64,000 nucleotides of DNA from an uncultured Lachnospiraceae bacterium. GTDB lineage: Bacteria > Bacillota > Clostridia > Lachnospirales > Lachnospiraceae. The translations under genes were made by a program, and so were the position numbers. Below, piece after piece: positions 53,031 to 62,074 of this stretch (its first letter is position 1; each line of letters begins with the position of its first letter). The notes under the pieces were generated by a model. The model did not search any database and was not told the origin of the DNA. It saw nothing but the letters and a program-made list of their open reading frames with translations. Location of the stretch: the NCBI GenBank assembly GCA_910579685.1, contig CAJTVN010000013.1, positions 1 through 64,000 of the forward strand, written 5' to 3'.

Positions 53031-54137
53031 CTACTTTTTCTGAGAATAGAAATCCGTCAGATACTCCAGGCGGGAGCTCATATTTATCATACAGGCGTCG
53101 AGGACGGCGAGAGCGGCCATGGATTCCACCACCACCACGGCCCTTGGAACAATGACGGGATCATGGCGTCCTTTGATTTCCACCGTAATATTTTCACCTG
53201 CTTTGTTTACGGTCTCCTGCTTCCTGAAGATGGAGGGGGTTGGCTTGAAAAAGGCGCGAAGCAGAATCGGGGAGCCGTCGCTGATTCCTCCCAGGATCCC
53301 GCCGCTGTGATTGGTCTTCTTGACGATTTTTTCGTCCTCCATGTGGAAAGCGTCGTTGTTTTCGGATCCCTTTGCCGCAGCGGCGCGCAGCCCGTCGCCG
53401 ATTTCCACTGCCTTTACGGCACCTATGGACATGATTGCCTTTGACAGGTTGGCATCCAGTTTTTCGAACACGGGATCCCCCACCCCGGCAGGCATTCCGG
53501 AAATGATACACTCCACCACGCCGCCCGAGGAATCCTTTTCCGTCATACACTCCTTCAGATAAGCGCAGGCCAGTTCGTCAGCTGCGGGATCCGGCATGCA
53601 GGTGGGAGTGGACAGGATGGCAGAACGGTCAAAATGGGATAAATCCGCTTCTATGGGGCCGATAGAGCGGGTATAGGCGGTGAGGGCGATACCCATCCGG
53701 CCCAGAATTTTGGAAGCCACGGCCCCGGCCGCCACACGGCCTATGGTCTCCCTTCCTGAGGAGCGCCCGCCTCCCCGGTAATCCCGAAACCCATATTTGG
53801 CGTCAAAGGTGTAATCCGCATGTCCTGGTCTGTAGTAAGAAGCGATTTCGCCGTAGTCCGAGGACTTTTGGGAGGTGTTGGGAACAAGAAGCGAAATGGG
53901 AGTTCCGGTGGTTTTTCCGTCAAAGATGCCGGAGAGGATCTGTACCAGATCGCTCTCTTTCCTTGGGGTTGCGATCCTGCTCTGCCCGGGCTTCCTGCGG
54001 TCCAGAAAACTCTGAATATCCTGCTCGTCAAGGGGCAGTCCTGCCGGAGCGCCGTCAATGACGACGCCAAGGGCTTTCCCGTGGGACTCGCCCCATGTGG
54101 TTATCTTAAATAGGGTGCCGAATGTGGAACCAGCCAT
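53031..54137 (-). CDS. aroC: Chorismate synthase
   Basis: The 368-residue enzyme uses reduced FMN to make chorismate from EPSP. It shows MAGSTFGTLFKITTWGESHG, the RPGHADYTFDAKYGFRDYRGGGRSSGRET stretch (positions about 100-130) and GRHDPVIVPRAV near the end. The ATG at 54137 begins the conserved sequence and has AAAGGAAG upstream; the longer frame from 54161 is less likely. No other shikimate genes are in the window. Confidence 0.96.
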   Translation of the reverse strand: MAGSTFGTLFKITTWGESHGKALGVVIDGAPAGLPLDEQDIQSFLDRRKPGQSRIATPRKESDLVQILSGIFDGKTTGTPISLLVPNTSQKSSDYGEIASYYRPGHADYTFDAKYGFRDYRGGGRSSGRETIGRVAAGAVASKILGRMGIALTAYTRSIGPIEADLSHFDRSAILSTPTCMPDPAADELACAYLKECMTEKDSSGGVVECIISGMPAGVGDPVFEKLDANLSKAIMSIGAVKAVEIGDGLRAAAAKGSENNDAFHMEDEKIVKKTNHSGGILGGISDGSPILLRAFFKPTPSIFRKQETVNKAGENITVEIKGRHDPVIVPRAVVVVESMAALAVLDACMINMSSRLEYLTDFYSQKK

Positions 54138-54178
54138 AGTTGTAATCTTCCTTTCCATCAATAAATAATGTCGAATTG

Positions 54179-54207
54179 ATTATAGCGGAAAAACGAGGCC
54201 GCCGCAA
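54179..54207 (-). promoter_or_regulatory. Promoter of aroC
   Basis: Read leftward, TTGCGG (54207-54202) and TATAAT (54184-54179) are 17 bases apart, upstream of the aroC start. Confidence 0.65.
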
Positions 54208-54245
54208 GAAAACCGGCCAAATTTCCGCAAAATAAGGGGAAAGAG

Positions 54246-54273
54246 TTTACAAAACCTGTATTTGTGTTATCAT
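54246..54273 (+). promoter_or_regulatory. Promoter of tgt
   Basis: TTTACA (54246-54251) and TATCAT (54268-54273) are 16 bases apart, and AAAAGGAG follows before the ATG at 54299. It is divergent from the aroC promoter. Confidence 0.6.
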
Positions 54274-54298
54274 AAATACATTATGAAAAGGAGCGGTT

Positions 54299-55444
54299 AT
54301 GTATCGGATTATCAAAAAAGAGGGAAGAGCAAAGAGGGGAGAGCTGACCACGGTTCACGGAACCATTCAGACCCCTGTATTTATGAACGTGGGAACCGTT
54401 GCCGCTATCAAGGGTGCGGTTTCCACACAGGATTTGGAGCAGATTGACACACAGGTGGAGCTGTCAAATACTTATCATCTGCATGTAAGGCCCGGGGATG
54501 AAGTGATCAGAAGCCTCGGAGGACTTCACCGGTTTATGTCCTGGGACAGGCCCATTCTCACGGACTCCGGCGGATTTCAGGTGTTTTCCCTGGCGGGCAT
54601 GCGGAAGATTAAAGAGGAGGGCGTGTATTTTAATTCCCATATTGACGGGCGCAAGATCTTTATGGGGCCGGAGGAGAGCATGCGGATTCAGTCGAATCTT
54701 GCCTCCACCATTGCCATGGCTTTTGACGAGTGTCCCTCAAGCCGTGCGGAGAGGACTTATGTGCAGGCTTCCGTGGATCGGACCTACCGATGGCTTGTGC
54801 GCTGCCAGAAGGAGATGAGAAGGCTCAATTCCTTAGAGGAAACCATCAACAGGGATCAGTTGCTGTTCGGAATCAATCAGGGAGCGGTTTTTGACGATAT
54901 CCGCAGAGAGCATGCGAAGCGGATTGCAGAGCTTTCCCTGGATGGCTATGCCATCGGAGGACTTGCCGTAGGGGAGACCCACGAGGAGATGTACCACGTC
55001 CTGGAGGAGACGGTGCCGTACCTTCCCGAGGATAAGCCCACATATCTGATGGGAGTCGGGACTCCGGCCAATATTCTGGAGGGCGTGGAGAGGGGCGTGG
55101 ATTTCTTTGACTGCGTGTATCCCTCCAGAAACGGCAGACATGGCCATCTCTATACCAACCAGGGCAAAATCAATCTCTTTAACGCCAAATATGAGCTGGA
55201 CCAGCGGCCCATTGAGGAGGGATGTCAGTGTCCTGCCTGCAGACGGTATTCCAGGGCCTATATCCGGCACCTTTTAAAGGCAAAGGAGATGCTCGGCATG
55301 CGGCTTTGTGTTCTGCATAATCTGTATTTTTACAACAGGATGATGACGGAAATTCGGGAGGCTCTTGATGCGGGCACCTTTGCCGCCTACAAGAAGAGAA
55401 AGCTGGAGGGCATGGGAGCCGGACGGACGAAACAGGGCATATAA
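54299..55444 (+). CDS. tgt: tRNA-guanine transglycosylase (queuosine synthesis)
   Basis: The 381-residue enzyme exchanges guanine-34 of certain tRNAs for preQ1 in the queuosine pathway. It shows the catalytic Asp in LTDSGGFQVFSL, the substrate segment GGLAVGE, and a C-terminal zinc site (CQCPACRRYSRAYIRHL with later His). It precedes yajC, a common bacterial order. Confidence 0.96.
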   Translation: MYRIIKKEGRAKRGELTTVHGTIQTPVFMNVGTVAAIKGAVSTQDLEQIDTQVELSNTYHLHVRPGDEVIRSLGGLHRFMSWDRPILTDSGGFQVFSLAGMRKIKEEGVYFNSHIDGRKIFMGPEESMRIQSNLASTIAMAFDECPSSRAERTYVQASVDRTYRWLVRCQKEMRRLNSLEETINRDQLLFGINQGAVFDDIRREHAKRIAELSLDGYAIGGLAVGETHEEMYHVLEETVPYLPEDKPTYLMGVGTPANILEGVERGVDFFDCVYPSRNGRHGHLYTNQGKINLFNAKYELDQRPIEEGCQCPACRRYSRAYIRHLLKAKEMLGMRLCVLHNLYFYNRMMTEIREALDAGTFAAYKKRKLEGMGAGRTKQGI

Positions 55445-55489
55445 AAGGAAGCGGCAAAGAGGGGACCTGGGAGAAAATTCAGAAAAGGC

Positions 55490-55518
55490 TTGTTTTTAGC
55501 GGTCGGATTGTGTATTAT
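55490..55518 (+). promoter_or_regulatory. Promoter of yajC
   Basis: TTGTTT (55490-55495) and TATTAT (55513-55518) are 17 bases apart, before the yajC ribosome site. Confidence 0.55.
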
Positions 55519-55569
55519 ATTCTGTAGACTGGCTCATGCAGCAAATCACTTTATTCAGGAGGAAATTAA

Positions 55570-55893
55570 ATGGGTATTTTGTTAACAGCGGATGCAGCTG
55601 CCACGGGAACGGCAGCCGGCGGCGGTATCATTATGATAATTTATCTGGTTCTCATATTCGGTTTTATGTATTTCATAATGATCAGACCCCAGAAGAAGGA
55701 GCAGAAGAAGATAGCCGCCATGCTGTCTACCTTGGAAATTGGAGACAGCGTTTTGACGAACAGCGGTTTTTATGGGACTGTCATTGACATTACGGATGAT
55801 GATGTGATCGTAGAGTTTGGTAACAATAAAAACTGCCGTATTCCCATGCAGAAATCTGCCATTGCACAGGTAGAAAAAACGGACGCAGAATAG
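55570..55893 (+). CDS. yajC: Preprotein translocase subunit YajC
   Basis: The 107-residue protein has one membrane helix (about residues 20-40), then MIRPQKKEQKKIAAML and the SGF(Y)GTVIDITDDDVIVE core. YajC joins SecDF in protein export. AGGAGG precedes the ATG at 55570. secD and secF are not adjacent here. Confidence 0.93.
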   Translation: MGILLTADAAATGTAAGGGIIMIIYLVLIFGFMYFIMIRPQKKEQKKIAAMLSTLEIGDSVLTNSGFYGTVIDITDDDVIVEFGNNKNCRIPMQKSAIAQVEKTDAE

Positions 55894-55909
55894 CGGAGGA
55901 TGTTTGGAG

Positions 55910-55936
55910 ATAAGGCGCTGAGAAGCGCCTTATTTT
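55910..55936 (+). terminator. Intrinsic terminator after yajC
   Basis: ATAAGGCGCT (55910-55919) pairs perfectly with AGCGCCTTAT (55924-55933) and is followed by TTT. Confidence 0.85.
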
Positions 55937-55968
55937 AACATAAAGAAAAGGATTAGGAGGAACTGTCT

Positions 55969-57069
55969 ATGAGACTGAATATTGCCTGCATTCCGGGAGA
56001 CGGAATCGGCCCGGAAATCGTGGCGGAGGCCAAAAAGGTGCTTGCAAAGACGGCGTCCGTCTTTGGTCACGAAATTGTTTACGAGGATCTTCTCATGGGA
56101 GGAGCTTCCATTGACGTACACGGAATTCCCCTTACGGACGAGACGGTTGCAAAGGCCAGGGCGGCGGATGCGGTCCTTATGGGCTCCATCGGGGGAAATA
56201 CCACAACCTCTCCCTGGTATCAGCTGCCGCCGGAGAAAAGGCCGGAGGCCGGGCTTTTGAAAATCCGCAAGGAGCTGAATCTTTTTGCAAATCTGCGTCC
56301 CGCCGTGCTCTATGGCGAGCTTGCGGATGCCTGTCCCCTAAAGAAGGAGATCAGCGACGCCGGATTTGACATGCTGATCATGCGGGAACTCACCGGAGGT
56401 CTGTATTTTGGGGAACGCCGTACGGTGGAGGAAAACGGCGTGCGTAAGGCCATCGATACGCTGATCTATGACGAGAACGAGATCCGCAGGATTGCGATAA
56501 AAGGATTTGAGATTGCAAAAAAGCGCAGAGGAAAGGTGACAAGCGTTGACAAGGCGAATGTTCTGGATTCCTCGAGACTGTGGAGAAAAGTGGTGGAGGA
56601 GGTTGCCGCAGATTATCCCGGCGTGACCCTGGAACACATGCTGGTGGACAACTGTGCCATGCAGCTGGTGAAAGACCCGGCGCAGTTCGATGTGATTCTC
56701 ACGGAAAATATGTTCGGCGATATTTTGTCTGATGAGGCCAGCATGGTGACAGGTTCCATCGGTATGCTGGCCAGCGCTTCCCTGAACGACACAAAGTTCG
56801 GCCTGTATGAGCCAAGCCATGGTTCCGCTCCGGATATCGCAGGTAAGGATATGGCAAACCCCATTGCGACGATTCTTTCCGCCGCCATGATGCTGCGCTA
56901 TAGCTTTGATCTGGATGCGGAGGCGGACGCCGTGGAACAGGCGGTCAAGACGATTTTGAACAGGGGATACCGTACGGCGGATATTATGCCAAAGGGCGGG
57001 GATGTGACAGGCTGCACCCTCGTAGGCTGCAGGCAGATGGGTGATTTACTGGCAGATGAGATCAAGTAG
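55969..57069 (+). CDS. leuB: 3-isopropylmalate dehydrogenase
   Basis: The 366-residue enzyme oxidises 3-isopropylmalate in leucine synthesis. It shows CIPGDGIGPEIVAEA, the substrate motif ELTGGLYFGER and the C-terminal YEPSHGSAPDIAGKDMANPIA (positions about 284-304). AGGAGG precedes the ATG. leuA, leuC and leuD are not adjacent, while the valine/isoleucine genes ilvD and ilvB follow after one membrane protein gene. Confidence 0.95.
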   Translation: MRLNIACIPGDGIGPEIVAEAKKVLAKTASVFGHEIVYEDLLMGGASIDVHGIPLTDETVAKARAADAVLMGSIGGNTTTSPWYQLPPEKRPEAGLLKIRKELNLFANLRPAVLYGELADACPLKKEISDAGFDMLIMRELTGGLYFGERRTVEENGVRKAIDTLIYDENEIRRIAIKGFEIAKKRRGKVTSVDKANVLDSSRLWRKVVEEVAADYPGVTLEHMLVDNCAMQLVKDPAQFDVILTENMFGDILSDEASMVTGSIGMLASASLNDTKFGLYEPSHGSAPDIAGKDMANPIATILSAAMMLRYSFDLDAEADAVEQAVKTILNRGYRTADIMPKGGDVTGCTLVGCRQMGDLLADEIK

Positions 57070-58639
57070 ATTTGAGAGGATCCGAAACGATCCTGAAAAG
57101 GCGGGTTTTCTTCTTTTGATGGTCTGTATGACCCTGTACTATCTTTACCGGATGTTTGCCCTGACCCCCTGGTATGACGAGCTTTATACCTACTATTTTT
57201 TTATCAGCAGAGGGCCGGTCTATGCGGCGATTCACTGGCCCCTGCCCAACAATCATGTAGGCTACTCGGTGCTGTCTGGCGTTCTTAACTGTCTTGGGAA
57301 TCCCTATATCGGACTTCGGGGAGTGAGCTTTCTGTGCGCTCTGGCCAATCTGGCGCTTCTGTTTGGCATAGGGAGGCGTTATCTGAAAAGAGGCCTGTCC
57401 CTTGCGGCGGTACTGTTTTATTTGTCCATGAACCTGGTTAACCAGCTTGCGGTGCAGGGCAGGGGCTATACGCTTGGGATCACCTGTTATCTGCTGTCCT
57501 TTTTCAGCCTGATAAGGATTTGCGGGAAGGAAAAGGCCGGGCGGCGTTATTATGTGCTGTTTGCCCTTTCCCTGGTGCTGGGGCTTTACACCCTTACCAG
57601 CGATGTATACTGGGTGCTTCCGGTCTGTACTGCGGGAGGCATTTATCTCCTCTATCAGGGGCTTCTGGAGCGAAAAGAGAAAAGGGAGCCGTGCGGATGC
57701 CCTTCCCTGCGAAAGCTGGCCGGCCTTGTGGGAGCCAGCCTTGCGGCGGCCGTCATGACCCTTGGACTGTATGGGATCATCTGGCTTGCCATCGGCTCCA
57801 ATCTTCTGGTAAAGGAGGAGGGGAGCGGATTTTTTGGAATGGGTCATGTGGAAGTGATTTTAAAGGCGCCCTTGAAGGCGATAGGGACAGGAATGGATTA
57901 TATGCTTGCCACTCCTTATATTCAGAGTGTGGAGAGGGCGGGCTTTTTGGGGCGTTTCGGAGAATGGATTCTGAACCTGTTTAACTGGTATTACGACGGC
58001 CTTTCCCTTGTGACCGCAGGGGTGTTTGCGTTCGGAGCCCTGTTCCTCTTTAGCAAAATCAGAAAAGGGATGAGAGCGGGGCAGGGAGATTCGCTGCTGC
58101 TTTTTCTGTTCCTGCTTTGCGGGATCGTACTGACGCCGGTCTTTTTGATCCTGCAGTGCGCGCTTCCCTATTACCGGGTGTTTGCTTACGGCGGCGTGTT
58201 GCTTTGTTTTCTGCTGGTCCTTATCTTGCAGCAGTTTGACAAAGACAGGGCAGGGGCTCTTGGAATTTTACTTTCCCTTGCGCTGGCCTTCTTCTGCTTT
58301 GGATTTCGGGGATACCAGAACCAGTACAGTATGCGGGAATACGAGATTCAGGACGCCCTCTCCCACGGCGGGATTGACCAGGCGCAGAACCTGTGCGTGA
58401 CGGACTGCACCCAGCAGTATCTGATGAAGTTTTTGTATGATATCACCTGTGAAAATACGCAGATCGAGGGAGCTGAGCTGGTTCTTTTGGATAAAAGAAT
58501 GCTGGATCCCGGCTTTGAGGAGATGGTGTGGGAATTCTATCATTATTATGACACGATTCCGTGGGATTATATGGAGGACTCCATGGAGCCTGTCTATGAA
58601 AATGAAAGCTTTGTGTTATACAGGCGAAGCGGCAGATAG
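57056..58639 (+). CDS. Multi-pass membrane glycosyltransferase-like (GT-C, PMT-type) protein
   Basis: The 527-residue protein has about 11 membrane helices. The first outside loop carries the acidic pair of the GT-C/PMT families, WYDELYTYYFF (near residue 37). The C-terminal 90 residues are soluble. Such enzymes move sugars from lipid carriers to proteins or cell-wall polymers. The start at 57056 overlaps leuB by 14 bases and no ribosome site is clear, so it depends on leuB translation; ATG 57041 is an alternative. A transferase between leuB and ilvD is an odd arrangement. Confidence 0.75.
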   Translation: MRSSRFERIRNDPEKAGFLLLMVCMTLYYLYRMFALTPWYDELYTYYFFISRGPVYAAIHWPLPNNHVGYSVLSGVLNCLGNPYIGLRGVSFLCALANLALLFGIGRRYLKRGLSLAAVLFYLSMNLVNQLAVQGRGYTLGITCYLLSFFSLIRICGKEKAGRRYYVLFALSLVLGLYTLTSDVYWVLPVCTAGGIYLLYQGLLERKEKREPCGCPSLRKLAGLVGASLAAAVMTLGLYGIIWLAIGSNLLVKEEGSGFFGMGHVEVILKAPLKAIGTGMDYMLATPYIQSVERAGFLGRFGEWILNLFNWYYDGLSLVTAGVFAFGALFLFSKIRKGMRAGQGDSLLLFLFLLCGIVLTPVFLILQCALPYYRVFAYGGVLLCFLLVLILQQFDKDRAGALGILLSLALAFFCFGFRGYQNQYSMREYEIQDALSHGGIDQAQNLCVTDCTQQYLMKFLYDITCENTQIEGAELVLLDKRMLDPGFEEMVWEFYHYYDTIPWDYMEDSMEPVYENESFVLYRRSGR

Positions 58640-58686
58640 CTGCCGTTTCCAATTCTTAAACAAGATAAGCGGAAGGAGTAAGAAGA

Positions 58687-60369
58687 ATGAGAAGTGATCA
58701 TGTAAAAGCAGGTATACAGCAGGCTCCTCACAGAAGCCTGTTCAACGCCCTTGGATTTACCCGGGAGGAGATGCAAAAGCCCATGGTGGGCATTGTCAGC
58801 TCCTACAATGAGATTGTTCCCGGACATATGAATCTTGACAAGATTGTGGAAGCGGTAAAGCTTGGCGTTGCCGAGGCGGGCGGCGTTCCCGTGGTGTTTC
58901 CCGCCATTGCGGTGTGCGACGGAATTGCCATGGGCCATGTGGGAATGAAATATTCTCTGGTAACAAGAGATCTGATTGCGGATTCCACGGAATGTATGGC
59001 GCTGGCCCACCAGTTTGATGCGCTTGTAATGGTTCCGAACTGTGACAAAAACGTGCCGGGCCTTTTGATGGCGGCAGCCAGAATCAACGTGCCCACGGTA
59101 TTCGTGTCCGGAGGGCCCATGCTTGCGGGACGTGTGAAGGGGCAGAAGAGAAGCCTGTCCTCCATGTTTGAGGCGGTAGGCTCCCATGCGGCAGGGACAA
59201 TGACCGAGGAGGAAGTGAGAGAGTTTGAGGAAAAGGTGTGCCCTACCTGCGGTTCCTGTTCCGGCATGTACACGGCGAATTCCATGAACTGCCTGACAGA
59301 GGCTCTGGGAATGGGGCTTGGAGGAAACGGAACCATACCGGCCGTATATTCCGAGAGGATTAAGCTGGCAAAGCATGCCGGCATGGCGGTGATGGAGATG
59401 TACCGGAAGAACATCTGTCCCAGGGATATCATGACAAAAGATGCGATCTTAAATGCCCTTACCGTGGATATGGCCCTGGGATGCTCCACCAATTCCATGC
59501 TGCATCTTCCGGCAATCGCCCACGAGGTAGGCTTTGATTTTGATATCGCCTTTGCCAACGAGATCAGTGCAAAGACGCCAAATCTCTGCCATCTGGCGCC
59601 GGCAGGCCCGACCTATATGGAAGATTTGAACGAGGCGGGCGGCGTTTATGCGGTGATGAAGGAGCTGGCCGATGCGGGGCTTCTTAATCTGGGATGTCTG
59701 ACGGTCAGCGGAAAGACCATCGGGGAGTGTATCGAGGGTGCGGTAAACAGGGATCCGCAGGTGATACGCCCTCTTGACAACCCCTACTCGGCAACGGGCG
59801 GACTTGCGGTTCTGAAGGGAAATCTTGCCCCGGACGGAAGTGTGGTGAAGCGCTCCGCAGTGGTGGAGGAAATGATGGTTCACGAAGGGCCGGCAAGAGT
59901 CTTTGACTGTGAGGAGGATGCCATCGAGGCCATAAAGGGCGGAAAGATCGTGGCCGGCGACGTGGTGGTAATCCGCTATGAGGGGCCTAAAGGCGGACCC
60001 GGTATGCGGGAAATGCTGAACCCGACCTCGGCCATTGCGGGAATGGGGCTGGGCTCCAGCGTGGCCCTGATCACGGACGGACGCTTCTCCGGTGCGTCCA
60101 GAGGCGCATCCATCGGTCATGTATCTCCGGAGGCCGCCGTGGGCGGTCCCATCGCACTGGTGGAGGAGGGGGATATGATCCGAATCGATATTCCTCAGAT
60201 GAAGCTCGAGGTCAAAATTTCGGATGAAGAGATGGAGGCGAGAAGGACAAAATGGCAGCCAAGACAGCCCAAAGTCACAGGCGGCTATCTTTCCAGGTAC
60301 AGGGAGCTTGTGACCAGTGGAAACCGGGGAGCCATTCTGGAGATTCCCAAAGGATTTCAGGGAAAGTAA
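58687..60369 (+). CDS. ilvD: Dihydroxy-acid dehydratase
   Basis: The 560-residue enzyme dehydrates dihydroxy acids in valine, isoleucine and leucine synthesis. It shows Fe-S ligands in NCDKNVPG and CPTCGSCSGMYTANSM, and the C-terminal LITDGRFSGASRGASIGHVSPEAA (positions about 458-481). AAGGAG precedes the ATG at 58687. Confidence 0.96.
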   Translation: MRSDHVKAGIQQAPHRSLFNALGFTREEMQKPMVGIVSSYNEIVPGHMNLDKIVEAVKLGVAEAGGVPVVFPAIAVCDGIAMGHVGMKYSLVTRDLIADSTECMALAHQFDALVMVPNCDKNVPGLLMAAARINVPTVFVSGGPMLAGRVKGQKRSLSSMFEAVGSHAAGTMTEEEVREFEEKVCPTCGSCSGMYTANSMNCLTEALGMGLGGNGTIPAVYSERIKLAKHAGMAVMEMYRKNICPRDIMTKDAILNALTVDMALGCSTNSMLHLPAIAHEVGFDFDIAFANEISAKTPNLCHLAPAGPTYMEDLNEAGGVYAVMKELADAGLLNLGCLTVSGKTIGECIEGAVNRDPQVIRPLDNPYSATGGLAVLKGNLAPDGSVVKRSAVVEEMMVHEGPARVFDCEEDAIEAIKGGKIVAGDVVVIRYEGPKGGPGMREMLNPTSAIAGMGLGSSVALITDGRFSGASRGASIGHVSPEAAVGGPIALVEEGDMIRIDIPQMKLEVKISDEEMEARRTKWQPRQPKVTGGYLSRYRELVTSGNRGAILEIPKGFQGK

Positions 60370-60393
60370 ACAGAGGTAAGGAGGAGAGAGTTT

Positions 60394-62073
60394 ATGCAGC
60401 TGACAGGTGCGCAAATCGTTGTGGAATGTCTGAAGGAACAGGGAGTGGACACCGTCTTCGGCTATCCGGGAGGGACGATTTTAAATGTATATGACGCTTT
60501 GTATCAACACAGTGAGGAGATCCGGCATATTCTGACCTCCCACGAGCAGGGAGCCGCCCATGCGGCGGACGGATACGCCAGGGCTACCGGAAAGGTTGGC
60601 GTGTGCCTTGCCACCAGCGGGCCGGGGGCGACCAATCTTGTGACAGGAATCGCAACGGCCTATATGGATTCCGTCCCCATGGTTGCGATCACCTGCAATG
60701 TGAATCTGCCGCTCCTTGGAAAGGATTCCTTCCAGGAGGTGGATATTGCGGGAGTGACCATGCCGATCACTAAGCACGGCTATATCGTGAAGGATGTCTC
60801 CATTCTGGCGGATACCCTGCGCAGAGCCTTTTCCATTGCAAGATCCGGCCGGCCCGGTCCTGTCCTTGTGGATATCACCAAGGACGTGACCGCAAATATC
60901 TGGGAGTATGAAAGAAAAATGCCCGAGCCCGTAACAACGGTGTGCAAATATACCGGGGAGGATATCAAGAGGGCGGTGGAGCTGATCAAAAAGGCTCAAA
61001 AGCCTTATATTTACGTGGGCGGAGGCGCAGTGATCTCGGGAGCCTTCCGGGAGGTGAGGGAGCTGTCCGGTCGGATTGACGCCCCGGTGTGCGACACACT
61101 GATGGGTAAGGGCGTCATGGACGGACATAGCGAGTATTATACCGGTATGATCGGTATGCACGGAACCAAGGCTTCCAACTTCGGCGTGAATGACTGTGAT
61201 CTTCTCATTGCCCTTGGCGCAAGGTTTTCAGACCGGGTTGTGGGAAACGCTTCCAGATTCGCTTCCGGGGCCAAAGTGCTTCACATTGATATTGACGCTG
61301 CCGAGATTAATAAGAACATTCATTCCGATGCCAGCGTGGTAGGTGATTTAAAGGAAATACTCGAGAAAATAAACGCAGAGCTGCCCAGGCTGGAACATCC
61401 CGAATGGATCTCGCATATAAAGGAGTTAAAGGAGAAATATCCGTTGAATTACGATCCAAACGGGTTATCCTGTCCCTATATCATGGAGGAGATCGACCGG
61501 ATCACCAAGGGAGAGGCTGTTATCACCACGGATGTGGGACAGCATCAGATGTGGGCGGCGCAGTACTACAAATATTCCGAGCCGAGAACCTTCCTTTCCT
61601 CAGGCGGGCTGGGCACCATGGGCTATGGGCTGGGAGCCTGTATCGGGGCAAAAACGGGAAGACCGGACAAGGTATGCATCAACATTGCCGGGGATGGGTG
61701 CTTCCGCATGAACATGAACGAGCTGGCGACGGCCAGCCGTTATGAGATACCGATTATCCAGGTGGTCATCAATAACCATGTACTGGGAATGGTGAGACAG
61801 TGGCAGACTCTTTTCTATGGAAAGAGGTATTCCCAGACCGTGTTAAACGACAGCGTGGACTTTTGCATGGTTGCAAAGGGACTTGGCTGTGAGGCCATTA
61901 GGGTTACGAAGAGGGAGGAGGCCGCCGATGCCATTCAGTGGGCTGTGGATTTGAAAAAGCCGGTGGTGATTGAGTGTGTGATCCCAGAGGACGACAAGGT
62001 ATTCCCCATGGTGCCTGCAGGTGCGCCCATCAGCGAGGCGTTTGATGCGACGGATTTAGAAAATAACGGTTAA
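60394..62073 (+). CDS. ilvB: Acetolactate synthase, catalytic subunit
   Basis: The 559-residue TPP enzyme makes acetolactate and acetohydroxybutyrate. It shows the catalytic Glu in TSHEQGAAHAADGYAR, FAD-binding residues and the TPP motif GDGCFRMNMNEL...VINN. AAGGAGG precedes the ATG at 60394, 24 bases after ilvD. The small regulatory subunit ilvN is not visible in the window, so it must be elsewhere or absent. Confidence 0.95.
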   Translation: MQLTGAQIVVECLKEQGVDTVFGYPGGTILNVYDALYQHSEEIRHILTSHEQGAAHAADGYARATGKVGVCLATSGPGATNLVTGIATAYMDSVPMVAITCNVNLPLLGKDSFQEVDIAGVTMPITKHGYIVKDVSILADTLRRAFSIARSGRPGPVLVDITKDVTANIWEYERKMPEPVTTVCKYTGEDIKRAVELIKKAQKPYIYVGGGAVISGAFREVRELSGRIDAPVCDTLMGKGVMDGHSEYYTGMIGMHGTKASNFGVNDCDLLIALGARFSDRVVGNASRFASGAKVLHIDIDAAEINKNIHSDASVVGDLKEILEKINAELPRLEHPEWISHIKELKEKYPLNYDPNGLSCPYIMEEIDRITKGEAVITTDVGQHQMWAAQYYKYSEPRTFLSSGGLGTMGYGLGACIGAKTGRPDKVCINIAGDGCFRMNMNELATASRYEIPIIQVVINNHVLGMVRQWQTLFYGKRYSQTVLNDSVDFCMVAKGLGCEAIRVTKREEAADAIQWAVDLKKPVVIECVIPEDDKVFPMVPAGAPISEAFDATDLENNG

Positions 62074-62074
62074 G

